Notes: generated from the sequence alone by a model not told the origin. DNA of 64,000 nt from Tunturiibacter empetritectus (GCF_013410875.1 NZ_JACCCU010000003.1:372001-436000), one strand, 5' to 3'. Numbered from the stretch's first letter, positions 8,936-16,685 are shown. Made by a program: numbers and translations.

Positions 8936-9039
8936 GGCGGCCTTACGGGGTAATACAGCCAGGGCCAGGATGACGACTTCAAAAGATGGTGGCGGCCTTA
9001 GGGGGCAATACCAGCCAGGGTCAGGATGACTTCAAAAAG
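8911..9039 (+). repeat. 55-56 bp tandem duplication
   Basis: Units at 8911-8965 and 8966-9021 each begin CAGGATGACGACTTCAAAA and end GCCAGGG(C/T). A truncated third unit follows at 9022-9039. The array extends the right edge of the long direct repeat. Confidence 0.85.
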
Positions 9040-9084
9040 GGCTGGGGATCTGGGCGGGGATGGGTTTCACGTAGAGAGTGCGGG

Positions 9085-9384
9085 TTATTGGGTGACTTCG
9101 CCCTCGGGTTCGTCGGTGGGGTTTTCGATCTCGGCCTCGAAGCCTTCGAGGAGGCGGTTGAGGAAGGCTTCGGGGTTGGTGTCTTTGTTTTGGAGCTGGT
9201 GGGCGAGAGCGATGTGGCGGGCGAGGTCGGCGAGGACGATGCCCCAGGCGAAGGGGTCCTCCCAGGCTCCGCTGCGGATGCTGACGTGCTGTCCCTGTTC
9301 GGCGATCCAGACGCGGAGAACCTCGAAGGAGGCTTTGTCGCGCTGGGCTTGTTCGGGGATGGCTAAGGTTTTTTCTGCTCCCAT
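9085..9384 (-). CDS. DUF5076 domain protein
   Basis: A 99-residue soluble protein. The pattern FEVLRVWIAEQGQHVSIR, then WEDPFAWGIVLADLARHIA, and a C-terminal EIENPTDEPEGE, matches my memory of DUF5076, a small family of unknown function found beside varied genes. It has no signal peptide or membrane segment. It is isolated: no gene lies within 500 bp on either side, and it is bracketed by two copies of a ~270-bp direct repeat in the same orientation, which gives the locus a cassette-like look. Function not assignable. Confidence 0.75.
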   Translation of the reverse strand: MGAEKTLAIPEQAQRDKASFEVLRVWIAEQGQHVSIRSGAWEDPFAWGIVLADLARHIALAHQLQNKDTNPEAFLNRLLEGFEAEIENPTDEPEGEVTQ

Positions 9385-9878
9385 GAAGCTTCTCTTTTCT
9401 TTTTGCTATTCGGTTAGCTTTCCGGCTGCTAAAGATGTGCCAGGTTTTCGGGGCTAATTTGGCCTAGGTGGCTGGCAAAGGACGAAATGCGGGGGTCTTG
9501 ACGGATACCGCAGAGTGTATCGGTTCGCTGCGACTGAGAGATGCGGTCGCAATCCGCTTCGCGACAGACGGTGTGACTGTCTGCCGCTTCGGTCGAGATG
9601 ACGATGTTTGTTTGGGTTTGGACTGGGGCATAAGAGCGAACAACGGCAAGGACGAAATACGGGGATCCTTCACTCCGTTCAGGATGACAACTTTTAGTTG
9701 TGAGATCGGAGAGCTTGCTTCGCGCTTCGTATTCATCAAACTCTGGGATGTACTTGTCTGTAGTTGTCAGGTTACAGCTCATCTGTGAATTAACCCTTTG
9801 GTGTGTGGGAAACCCGTTGATAACGTGAGGAAAGCGCTGGTTGCAACGGCCCTTGCGACAGCGGAGAATAGAGCCATT
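9385..9878. other. Gene-free interval with the right direct-repeat copy and dnaB leader
   Basis: 9424-9692 is repeat sequence. The remaining ~190 bp before dnaB show no gene and no clear hairpin; the dnaB promoter presumably lies here. Confidence 0.6.
9424..9692 (+). repeat. Long direct repeat (R2-containing), right copy
   Basis: Partner of 8660-8935. It contains the R2 hairpin GGATCC..CACTCCGTTC..AGGATGAC at 9663-9687. It also carries an extra inverted piece, CAGACGGTGTGACTGTCTG, not shared with the left copy. Confidence 0.85.
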
Positions 9879-11246
9879 ATGGCATCTTTTGCTCAACTAA
9901 ATGTTTCAGAAGGTCTGCCCGCTTCGGTTCATATCGAAGTTGCTGTTTTAGGGGCAATGCTTCTGGACGGGCTTGCGGTCAACGATGCGACAGGAAGGCT
10001 AAGGGCGGAAGATTTTTCGCTCGATTCGCATCAACGCATCTACCGAGCCATCACCGATTTATTGGCGGGGGGTCGTGGCGTGGACTCCCTGACTGTGCGA
10101 GAGGAGCTGATTCGGAAGAGAGAAATTGATTCGATTGGCGGGCCTGCGTATCTTGCGTTTTTGACGGAGGGGATTCCGCGGAACTTCAACATCGAGAGCT
10201 ATGTCCGGATTGTGAAGGACAAGAGTTTGCTGCGGCAGTTGATGGCTATCTTTGGCGATGGATTGACGCTCGCCTCGGACCAGTCCGAGGAGGCGATTCA
10301 TGTTTTGAGCAATGTGGAGGCCAAGCTGTCGGAGGTGGCCGATAGCGCGATTCAGTATGGGTTTTCGGACATCGCGACGATTGTGAAGGAGTCGTTCGGG
10401 TCGATTGATGCGCTGTATGAGCAGGGGCGCGAGGTTACGGGGTTGGCGACGCACTACATAGAATTTGACCGGATGACGAGCGGATTGCAGGAGTCGGAGC
10501 TGACGATTATTGCGGCGCGGCCTTCGATGGGCAAGACGGCGTGGGCGATCAACATTGCGGAGAATGCCGCGGTGCGCGGGGGCAAGGTGGTGGCGGTGTT
10601 TTCGCTGGAGATGAGCAAGGCGAGTCTGCTGCGCAGAATGCTGGCCTCGCAGGCGTTGGTGAACTCGAAGGCGATTCAGACGGGAATGTTGATGCGGGAG
10701 GACCGGGCGAAGCTGATTGCCGGGCTCGAGCGGTTGATGGAGTCGAAGATGTTTATCGACGATACGCCGGGGATTACGTTGGCGGAGATGCGGGCGAAGG
10801 CTCGGCGGTTGAAGCAGCAGCATGGGCAGCTGGATCTGATCGTGATCGACTATCTGCAGCTGATGACCGGGTCGTCGGGGTCGCAGAAGGGATTTGAGAA
10901 TCGGACGCAGGAGGTCTCGGCGATCTCGCGCGGGCTGAAGTCGCTGGCGAAGGAGATGAAGGTGCCGGTGGTTGCGCTGTCGCAGCTGTCGCGTGCGAGT
11001 GAGCAGAGGGGCGGGGATAAGAAGCCGCTGTTGAGCGATCTGCGCGAGTCAGGTTCGATCGAGCAGGATGCGGACGTGGTGTGCTTTATTCACCGCGAGG
11101 AGTACTACGACCGGGAGAATGAGGATCTGAAGGGCAAGGCAGAGATCATTATTGCCAAGCAGAGGAATGGACCAACGGGGAGTATTCATCTGGCGTATCT
11201 GTCGGACTATACTCGGTTCGAGAATCTGTCGCATGGCGGGGATTAG
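9879..11246 (+). CDS. dnaB: Replicative DNA helicase DnaB
   Basis: 455 residues from the ATG at 9879. The open frame extends upstream to a GTG at 9798, but the DnaB N-terminal domain begins only after the internal ATG. N-terminal domain: SVHIEVAVLGAMLLD, FSLDSHQRIYRAI. RecA-like motor: Walker A ARPSMGKTAWA at about 213-223, SLEMSKASLLRRMLA, Walker B DLIVIDYLQLM, then LSQLSRASEQR and LRESGSIEQDADVV (arginine-finger region). It unwinds DNA at the replication fork. No intein is present. R1 copy 4 lies 20 bp downstream. Confidence 0.96.
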   Translation: MASFAQLNVSEGLPASVHIEVAVLGAMLLDGLAVNDATGRLRAEDFSLDSHQRIYRAITDLLAGGRGVDSLTVREELIRKREIDSIGGPAYLAFLTEGIPRNFNIESYVRIVKDKSLLRQLMAIFGDGLTLASDQSEEAIHVLSNVEAKLSEVADSAIQYGFSDIATIVKESFGSIDALYEQGREVTGLATHYIEFDRMTSGLQESELTIIAARPSMGKTAWAINIAENAAVRGGKVVAVFSLEMSKASLLRRMLASQALVNSKAIQTGMLMREDRAKLIAGLERLMESKMFIDDTPGITLAEMRAKARRLKQQHGQLDLIVIDYLQLMTGSSGSQKGFENRTQEVSAISRGLKSLAKEMKVPVVALSQLSRASEQRGGDKKPLLSDLRESGSIEQDADVVCFIHREEYYDRENEDLKGKAEIIIAKQRNGPTGSIHLAYLSDYTRFENLSHGGD

Positions 11247-11265
11247 GGCGGGTACTAGGCTCTGG

Positions 11266-11349
11266 GTCCTGCCGGACGGGCCCGCTGCGCGCGGCGCGAT
11301 CACTCCGTGATGGGTATACCGCTTCGCGTGGTGCTCCCGTTGGTCGCAC
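11266..11349 (+). repeat. R1 dispersed structured repeat, copy 4 (single, compensatory hairpin 3)
   Basis: The variable stem is CCGC/GCGG. Hairpin 3 reads ATCACTCCGTGAT instead of GTCACTTCGTGAC: the outer G-C pair became A-T on both sides. It lies between dnaB and the aldo/keto reductase gene. Confidence 0.88.
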
Positions 11350-11370
11350 GTACAAAGTCGAGGAGTCATC

Positions 11371-12315
11371 ATGATCGAGTCTTCTGATCTTCGGAGTAAG
11401 AGGATGCCGCTGAGCGGCGGAGCCGGTCAGATGCCTGCACTCGGATTCGGCACACTGATTCCCGATGCGGCCGTGACTATAAGCGCTACCAAAGACGCGC
11501 TGGCTGCGGGGTTTCGGCACTTCGACTGCGCGGAACGCTACCGGAACGAGCGTGAGGTGGGCGAGGCTTTGAAGGCAGGAGTTGCGGCTGGAGGGATTGC
11601 GCGCGAGGATCTGTTTGTTACCACGAAGTTGTGGAACAGCAATCACCGGCCGGAGCGCGTGAGACCGGCTTTTGAGGCGAGTTTGGACAGGCTGAGGCTC
11701 GACTATCTCGATCTCTATCTGATTCACACTCCGTTCGCATTTCAACCGGGGGAGGAGCAGGATCCTCGGGATGAAAAGGGCAACGTGATCTACGACAAGG
11801 GCGTGAGTCTGGTTGACACCTGGAGGGCGATGGAGAGTCTTGTGGACCAGGGCAGATGCAGGGCCATCGGACTGTCTGACATTACCTTGAACGGGCTGTT
11901 GCCGGTGTATGAAGCGGCGAGGATCAAGCCAGCCGTGGTCCAGGTGGAGTCGCATCCGTATCTTCCGGAGACGGAGCTTCTGGAGTTCTGCAAGGAGAAG
12001 GGCATTGTGCTGTTGGCGTTCGCGCCTCTGGGTCATGGGATGAGGCCGGGGCCGCTTGAGGATCCGGTGATTCTGGCCATCGCTGCACGGGTTGGAAAGA
12101 CTCCGGCGCCGGTGCTGCTGGCCTGGGCGGTGCAACGCGGCACAGCTTTGCTGACGACGCCGCGGACGGCGGAGCGGGCGAAGGAGAACTTCAACGTCTC
12201 AGCCATTCCGGAAGACGCGGTTGAGGAGATCAATCGGATTCAGACGAGACAGAGGCTCAACGACGTGGTGAATACCGGCAGCCCGGGGTTCATTCCACGC
12301 GTCCAATCGGCATGA
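11371..12315 (+). CDS. Aldo/keto reductase
   Basis: A 314-residue (alpha/beta)8 NADPH-dependent oxidoreductase. The catalytic tetrad is visible: Asp52 and Tyr57 in FDCAERYRNE, Lys86 in TTKLWNS, His119 in YLIHTPF. VQVESHPYLPE and the C-terminal LLTTPRTAERAKENF cofactor-binding region fit AKR families 3-5 (general aldehyde or ketone reductases). A GAGGAG ribosome site precedes the ATG. It is likely co-transcribed with the NTF2-like gene 26 bp downstream. The substrate is unknown; an aldehyde-detoxification role is an inference. Confidence 0.92.
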   Translation: MIESSDLRSKRMPLSGGAGQMPALGFGTLIPDAAVTISATKDALAAGFRHFDCAERYRNEREVGEALKAGVAAGGIAREDLFVTTKLWNSNHRPERVRPAFEASLDRLRLDYLDLYLIHTPFAFQPGEEQDPRDEKGNVIYDKGVSLVDTWRAMESLVDQGRCRAIGLSDITLNGLLPVYEAARIKPAVVQVESHPYLPETELLEFCKEKGIVLLAFAPLGHGMRPGPLEDPVILAIAARVGKTPAPVLLAWAVQRGTALLTTPRTAERAKENFNVSAIPEDAVEEINRIQTRQRLNDVVNTGSPGFIPRVQSA

Positions 12316-12341
12316 AAGCCAAGTAACACCTGGAGCAGACT

Positions 12342-12725
12342 ATGAAAGAGGAGCAGATACGCGAATCATTGAACGCACACTGGCGTGCGTCGGCGGCCGG
12401 CGATGCAGATGCGGAGCACGATATCTATGCTGACGATGCCATCTGTGATTATCCACAGTCGGGCGAGCGAATCCTTGGTAGGAAGAATTTGCAGGCGCTG
12501 CGGAGCCATCATCCGGGCAAGCCGTCGGGTTTCGAGGTTAGGCGGATTGTTGGAAGCGGAGATCTTTGGATCACGGAGTACACGATTATCTATCAGGGGC
12601 GACCGGCATACACGGTGAGCACGATGGAGTTTCGCAACGGCAAGGTGGTGCATGAGACACAATACTTCGCAGATCCGTTCGAGGCGCCGGGGTGGCGGAG
12701 CCAATGGGTTCAGCGGATCGCGTGA
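12342..12725 (+). CDS. NTF2-like / SnoaL-type protein
   Basis: A 127-residue small alpha+beta barrel. The helix HWRASAAGDADAEHDIYADDAICDYP followed by beta strands (VRRIVGSGDLWITEYTIIYQGRP, VSTMEFRNGKVVHETQYF) is the standard NTF2/SnoaL pattern, with the Asp/His-containing cavity of polyketide-cyclase-like proteins. Such proteins bind or isomerise small hydrophobic ligands. It lies in an apparent operon after the aldo/keto reductase. The specific ligand is unknown. Confidence 0.82.
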   Translation: MKEEQIRESLNAHWRASAAGDADAEHDIYADDAICDYPQSGERILGRKNLQALRSHHPGKPSGFEVRRIVGSGDLWITEYTIIYQGRPAYTVSTMEFRNGKVVHETQYFADPFEAPGWRSQWVQRIA

Positions 12726-12763
12726 CGACGCTGAGGGACAGCTGCTTGTTTCGGACTATTAAA

Positions 12764-12834
12764 CTGCGCCCTGCGCGGGCGGCGGTCACTTCGTGACTTG
12801 TATACCCCTTCGGTTGGCGCTCCCGTTGGTCGCG
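12764..12834 (+). repeat. R1 repeat, copy 5 (5' truncated)
   Basis: It lacks hairpin 1 and starts at TGCGCCCTGCGCGGGCGG (stem CGCCC/GGGCG). Hairpin 3, GTATAC and the distal CTCCCGTTGGTCGCG are intact. It sits between convergent genes (NTF2-like and aldo/keto reductase). Confidence 0.85.
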
Positions 12835-12893
12835 AAGAAGATTTTGATTGCTGCGCGGGCGCTCCACGCTCAAGAGATGGGCACCCGCAGTGA

Positions 12894-13778
12894 TTATGGT
12901 TTGGGTGCTGCTGCGATTGCGTTGAGGCTGGTGATGGTTTCGGGTGGGAGTTTGAGGGTTGCGGCTTTCAGGTTTTCGCGCAGGTGCGCAAGCGAAGAGG
13001 TACCGGGGATGAGGAGCATGTTGGGAGAGCGGTGGAGGAGCCAGGCCTGTGCGACTTGCATTGGCGTGGATTGGAGGGAGGCGGCTGCTTCGTCCAGCTT
13101 GGCGGACTGCAACGGCGTGAAGCCTCCGAGGGGGAAGAAGGGTACGTAGGCTATGCCTTGTTTGACGAGGTCGTCGAGGAAGGCGTCATCGGTTCGGTGG
13201 GCTACGTTGTAGAGGTTTTGGATGCAGACGATTTCGGTTATTTTTTGTGCTTCGGCGAGTTGACCTGGGGTTACGTTGCTGAGGCCGAGGTGGCGGATGA
13301 GGCCCTGGGCTTTGAGTTCGGCGAGGACGGTGAGGGGTGCTTCGATGGAGCCTTTGGTTGGGCCGGCGAGTCCTCCTACGCGGAGGTTGACGACGTCGAG
13401 CTTGTCGAGGGCGAGGTTGCGGAGGTTGTCGTGAACGGCGTCGATGAGGTCCTGGCGGGAGAGGGCTGGGTTCCAGGAGGCGTCTGCGCCGCGGCGTGCG
13501 CCTACTTTGGTGACGATGACGAGGCCATCGGGGTAGGGGTGGAGGGCTTCTTTGATGATCTGGTTGGTGACGTGTGGTCCGTAGAAGTCGCTGGTGTCGA
13601 TGTGATTGACGCCGGCGGCGATGGCTTCGCGCAGAACGGCGAGGGCGGCATTTCTATCTTTCGGCGGGCCGAAGACGTGGGGGCCGGCGAGTTGCATGGC
13701 TCCGTAGCCCATGCGGTTCACGGTCATCGAGGTGCCGGGGAAGGTGAAGGTTCCGCCTAGATTTGTCTGTTGCGTCAT
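12894..13778 (-). CDS. Aldo/keto reductase, YdbC/PdxI-like (pyridoxal reductase type)
   Basis: 294 residues from an ATG preceded by AAAGGAG (an upstream ATG at 13805 has no ribosome site). Asp61 and Tyr66 are in IDTSDFYGPH, Lys91 in VIVTKVGARR. The usual catalytic His position reads VVNLRVGG (Arg instead of His), a feature I recall from E. coli YdbC (PdxI), as are HLGLSNVTPGQL and VPFFPLGGFTPLQSAKL. A role in reducing pyridoxal to pyridoxine or a related aldehyde is likely by family. It is divergent from the TetR gene, its probable regulator. Confidence 0.88.
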   Translation of the reverse strand: MTQQTNLGGTFTFPGTSMTVNRMGYGAMQLAGPHVFGPPKDRNAALAVLREAIAAGVNHIDTSDFYGPHVTNQIIKEALHPYPDGLVIVTKVGARRGADASWNPALSRQDLIDAVHDNLRNLALDKLDVVNLRVGGLAGPTKGSIEAPLTVLAELKAQGLIRHLGLSNVTPGQLAEAQKITEIVCIQNLYNVAHRTDDAFLDDLVKQGIAYVPFFPLGGFTPLQSAKLDEAAASLQSTPMQVAQAWLLHRSPNMLLIPGTSSLAHLRENLKAATLKLPPETITSLNAIAAAPKP

Positions 13779-13890
13779 TGCTGGTGCTCCTTTTTGTCTT
13801 TGCACGGTTGCGATTTGTCAGGTGCGCGGTTCGGGTTCGTTTTGGCTACCTGTGGTTAGATGAAGAAAGCCTCAGGTTAGGAGTTCGCAT

Positions 13891-14556
13891 TTGACCCCAC
13901 GTCCTCAGATGCTGTTGGAGCCGCGTAAATCGCCGGTGCAGGCTCGTTCGGCTGCGAGCGTGGATGCGATTCTGGAGGCGACCATTCAGGTTTTGTTGAG
14001 CGTGGGGAAGGAACGGCTGACGACGACGAAGGTTGCGATGCGCGCTGGGGTTTCGGTTGGGACGTTGTATCAGTATTTTCCGAATAAGAGTGCGTTGCTG
14101 CAGGCGGCTTTGCTACAACATCTGAACGGGGTGTCGACGGCGCTGGAGCAGGTGTGCCGGGAGCAGAAGGGGAAGCCGCTTAAGGAGATGGTTGCGGCGG
14201 TGATCAACGCGTTTCTCGAGGCCAAGATGATGGATCCGAAGACGAGCGTGGCGCTGCATGCGGTGAGCTCGGATGTGGATGGGGCGAAGATTGCGAAGCA
14301 GAAGGCGTTGCGGTCGCTGAAGGCGATTGCGGGGATGCTGGGGACGTCGAGCGAGTCGCTGACGAAGGAGCCGCAGCTGGTGGCGTCGATGCTGGTGGCG
14401 GCGATGGTGGGGGTGAGCCGGAGACTGCTGGAGTCGGATGCGCCGGAGAAGCAGTTTGAAAGCATGCGGGGGGAACTGGTGTTCTTTGCTTGCTCGTATA
14501 TGGAGGCTTGTTCGGTGCGGGAAGTGCGCCCTGCGCGGGCGGCGGTCACTTCGTGA
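13891..14556 (+). CDS. TetR-family transcriptional regulator with a repeat-encoded C-terminus
   Basis: A 221-residue protein starting at a TTG. The HTH spans about residues 18-65: SVDAILEATIQVLLSVGKERLTTTKVAMRAGVSVGTLYQYFPNKSALL. The rest is the all-helical ligand-binding/dimer domain. The last residues (PARAAVTS) come from R1 copy 6, whose GTGAC hairpin supplies the TGA stop. The 112-bp divergent gap to the YdbC-like reductase is the likely target. A CTGACA...TGTCAG palindrome before the downstream VOC gene is a second possible operator. The inducer is unknown. Confidence 0.88.
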   Translation: MTPRPQMLLEPRKSPVQARSAASVDAILEATIQVLLSVGKERLTTTKVAMRAGVSVGTLYQYFPNKSALLQAALLQHLNGVSTALEQVCREQKGKPLKEMVAAVINAFLEAKMMDPKTSVALHAVSSDVDGAKIAKQKALRSLKAIAGMLGTSSESLTKEPQLVASMLVAAMVGVSRRLLESDAPEKQFESMRGELVFFACSYMEACSVREVRPARAAVTS

Positions 14557-14690
14557 CTTGTATACCCCTTCGGTTGGCGCTCCCGATGGTCGCGAGGGAA
14601 GATTGTGCCGACCAACGGGAGGAGTACGCGAAGCTCTAAAAAGGCGTGTGAACGCCCGCACTCCGCGCAGGAGGCCCGTCCGGCAGGACA
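14525..14690. repeat. R1 repeat, copy 6 (head-to-head pair, long palindrome)
   Basis: The left half begins at the variable stem CGCCC/GGGCG (no hairpin 1) and runs through GTCACTTCGTGAC and CTCCCGATGGTCG. The right half is inverted: CCGACCAACGGGAG, a diverged middle, the stem read on the minus strand as CTCC/GGAG, and CCCGTCCGGCAGGAC. The left half overlaps the 3' end of the TetR gene. Confidence 0.88.
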
Positions 14691-14711
14691 GCTTCGATTT
14701 TGGAAAGGCTC

Positions 14712-14740
14712 CTGACAGTACGGTGTCAGTAGGGTGTCAG
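14712..14740. promoter_or_regulatory. Operator-like palindrome and direct repeat before VOC gene
   Basis: CTGACA, 6 nt, TGTCAG forms a perfect 6-bp inverted repeat. A further TGTCAG follows 5 nt later, within a GGTGTCAGTA direct repeat of period 11. It lies 50-78 bp before the VOC start and downstream of a TetR gene, so a repressor site is a reasonable inference. Confidence 0.5.
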
Positions 14741-14789
14741 TATTCTGCGGTTGTGTTCGTAAGGTCATTTGCTAAGTCAGGGAGGCAAT

Positions 14790-15176
14790 ATGAAGGAACA
14801 GCCGAAGTCGGTGGCGGTTTGGTTCGAGATTCCGTGTGCCAATCTGGAGCGGGCAGCTAGGTTCTACGAGACGATTCTGGATCGCAGGATGAATAAGGAT
14901 GAATTTGGGGAGTTGGGGGATCCGATGCGTCTGTTTCCGGCGGCTGCTGGCGGCGTGGCGGGGGCTCTGGTGAAGCGTACCTTCAGGAAGCCCGGTGGTG
15001 GGGGGACGATGGTTTATCTGAACTGCGATGGCGAACTGGATGCTGTAATTTCGCGGGTTCGCGAGGCTGGGGGGTTGATGCTGATGCCTCGTACGGTGAT
15101 TCCTGGTGGGCATGGTGCGTTTGCTTGCCTGAAGGATACGGAAGGAAATCATATTGGGTTGCATACTTCGGTTTGA
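14790..15176 (+). CDS. VOC family protein (glyoxalase-like)
   Basis: 128 residues from an ATG with GGGAGG 5 bp upstream. VWFEIPCANLERAARFYETILD at the start, MVYLNCDGELDAVISRVREAGG in the middle and AFACLKDTEGNHIGLHTS at the end define a VOC fold with metal-ligand-type Glu/His positions. It belongs to the group often annotated as glyoxalase or lactoylglutathione-lyase-like without proven activity. The palindrome at 14712-14740 suggests its own regulated promoter. R1 copy 7 starts 2 bp after the stop codon. Confidence 0.85.
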   Translation: MKEQPKSVAVWFEIPCANLERAARFYETILDRRMNKDEFGELGDPMRLFPAAAGGVAGALVKRTFRKPGGGGTMVYLNCDGELDAVISRVREAGGLMLMPRTVIPGGHGAFACLKDTEGNHIGLHTSV

Positions 15177-15178
15177 GT

Positions 15179-15260
15179 GTCCTGCCGGACGGGCTCCCTA
15201 CGCGGGAGGCGGTCACTTCGTGACTTGTATATCCCTTCGGTTGGCGCTCCCGTTGGTCGC
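15179..15260 (+). repeat. R1 repeat, copy 7 (single)
   Basis: Hairpin 1 intact; variable stem CTCCC/GGGAG with loop TACGC; hairpin 3 intact; the palindrome is GTATAT. Distal end CTCCCGTTGGTCGCG. Confidence 0.9.
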
Positions 15261-15306
15261 GGGGAGCGATATACGGGCTGCTAACTGGAAGCGGGCGCAA
15301 TTCTTT

Positions 15307-15333
15307 TTCCAGGCCATCTTTTCCAGGCCATCT
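15307..15333 (+). repeat. 13-bp tandem duplication before WYL regulator
   Basis: TTCCAGGCCATCT occurs twice with period 14, ending 11 bp before the start codon. It could be a duplicated protein-binding site or a simple slippage event. Confidence 0.6.
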
Positions 15334-15344
15334 AGGATATATGC

Positions 15345-16079
15345 ATGCGGCGGGCTGACCGACTCTTCCGGATCGTACGAGTGCTGCGCGGTGGCAGGCT
15401 GCAGACGGCGCGGATGCTGGCGGAGAAGCTGGAGGTTTCGGAGCGGACGATCTATCGGGATGTGCGCGATCTGCAGATCTCGGGGATGCCGATTGAGGGG
15501 GAGGCGGGGGTTGGGTATACGCTGCGGCGGGATATGGACCTGCCTCCGCTGATGTTTACCCGGGATGAGCTGACGGCGCTGGTGCTGGGGGCGCGGATGG
15601 TGCAGGCGTGGGGTGGGGCGGCGAGCGTGGCCTCGGTGGACCAGGCGCTGCAGCGGATTGAGGCGGTGCTGCCGGCGGATCTGCGGGAGCGGCTGGATTC
15701 GATTCTGATGTACGCGCCGGGGCATCGGATGGTGCAGCCTTTGAAGGAGCGACTGGATCTACTGCACGACGCTTGCGTGGGCAGGCGGGTCGTTGCGTTT
15801 TGCTATGCGAAGGAGGATGGACAGAGCAGTGAGCGCGAGGTGAGGCCGCTGGCGCTGTACTTCTGGGGTGGGGCCTGGACGCTGGCGGCTTGGTGCGAGC
15901 TGCGGAAGGACTTCAGAGTGTTTCGGATCGACCGGATGCAGGAGGTGGAGGTGCTGGGGCGCGAGTTTGTACAGAAGAAGGGGCAGAGGCTGGAGGACTT
16001 TGTGAAGCAGGTTGGCAAGCCGCCTTATGTCTCCGAATCGGTTGCTGCGGCGGGTATTGGGCAGGTTAGAGCGGATTGA
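15345..16079 (+). CDS. YafY-type transcriptional regulator (HTH_11 + WYL)
   Basis: A 244-residue protein. The N-terminal winged helix includes RADRLFRIVRVLRGGRLQTARMLAEKLEVSERTIYRDV (about residues 3-42). The C-terminal WYL domain includes VVAFCYAKEDG...REVRPLALYFWGGAWTLAAWCELRKDFRVFRIDRM, where the usual W-Y-L core is replaced by equivalent aromatic residues. WYL regulators sense nucleic-acid or nucleotide ligands and often control stress or defence genes. No defence genes are adjacent here; the downstream response regulator is on the other strand. The target is unknown. Confidence 0.88.
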   Translation: MRRADRLFRIVRVLRGGRLQTARMLAEKLEVSERTIYRDVRDLQISGMPIEGEAGVGYTLRRDMDLPPLMFTRDELTALVLGARMVQAWGGAASVASVDQALQRIEAVLPADLRERLDSILMYAPGHRMVQPLKERLDLLHDACVGRRVVAFCYAKEDGQSSEREVRPLALYFWGGAWTLAAWCELRKDFRVFRIDRMQEVEVLGREFVQKKGQRLEDFVKQVGKPPYVSESVAAAGIGQVRAD

Positions 16080-16103
16080 CTATTGGTGTGGAGGAGGGCA
16101 ACC

Positions 16104-16128
16104 GCAGATTCCCTTCGGGAATGACAAC
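16104..16128 (+). repeat. R3 short hairpin repeat, copy 1
   Basis: AGATTCCCTTCGGGAATGACAAC: arms ATTCCC/GGGAAT around TTC. It lies between the convergent 3' ends of the WYL regulator and the response regulator. Other copies are at 52776, 52889 and 58904. Confidence 0.7.
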
Positions 16129-16166
16129 AAGGGCACTGCGGGCGCTATGCCAACTGCGACTTTGTT

Positions 16167-16685
16167 CTAGTTTACGAGGTAGGTCGCGGGTCGCGAAGAG
16201 TCGTCCGTTGGGTTGTACGGGGGGGCGAAGGTGGTCTTTTGTACTGCCAGGCATTCGGAGACGCGCTTGAGCATGTCGGTGGGGTGAACGGGCTTGGTGA
16301 GGGTGGTGAAGTTGTAGCCGGCGCTGCGTGCGTGTACGAGGAGGTCGGCGGTTGCGGCCTGGCCGGAGAACAAGAGTATTTGGCATTCGGGGATGTTCTG
16401 ACTGACAGCGATGGCGAGTTCGATGCCGGTCATGCCGGGCATCATGACGTCGGCGATGAGAAGTTGGGGGTTGAACGTTCGTGCGAGCTCTAAGGCTGCG
16501 GCACCGTCGTAGGCGGTGAGGGTGGAAAAGCCGCTGCGGGAGAGGATTATCGAGAGGGTGTCGGCGATGATGTGCTCGTCGTCGACGATGAGGATGACTG
16601 GCTTGGTTCTTTCCGAAATAGAGATGGCATCCTCGTTCGGGACTACTGTCAGGGGAACAACTTCAAATTTGATCTTCGCGGTCAT
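16167..16685 (-). CDS. Single-domain response regulator (receiver)
   Basis: A 172-residue protein with a 28-residue N-terminal extension and a CheY-like receiver. Acidic pocket Asp35-Asp36 (LIVDDEH), phosphoacceptor Asp79 (LLIADVMMPGMTG), switch Ser in LLFSGQ and invariant Lys in TLTKPVHP. No output domain follows, only a ~20-residue tail. It therefore acts by protein-protein contact or within a phosphorelay. No histidine kinase is nearby, so it is an orphan. A GAGG site lies before the ATG. The long intergenic region upstream is shared with a divergent small gene. Confidence 0.9.
   Translation of the reverse strand: MTAKIKFEVVPLTVVPNEDAISISERTKPVILIVDDEHIIADTLSIILSRSGFSTLTAYDGAAALELARTFNPQLLIADVMMPGMTGIELAIAVSQNIPECQILLFSGQAATADLLVHARSAGYNFTTLTKPVHPTDMLKRVSECLAVQKTTFAPPYNPTDDSSRPATYLVN

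Larger units (their letters stand above)
8522..9084. other. Gene-free interval made of repeats
   Basis: No credible gene. From about 8660 to 8935 it holds one copy of a long direct repeat (second copy 9424-9692). From 8911 to 9039 it holds a 55-56 bp tandem duplication. Open frames here read through repeat DNA and show no protein signature. Confidence 0.75.

Noticed and set aside
8591-8953. Small open frames in the msrA-DUF5076 gap (120 and 71 residues)
   Set aside because: They read through the direct-repeat DNA; the second repeat copy does not keep the same frame.
9798-11246. Intein or N-terminal fusion in DnaB
   Set aside because: Motor motifs are contiguous with normal spacing. The extra upstream codons are just an open frame before the real ATG.
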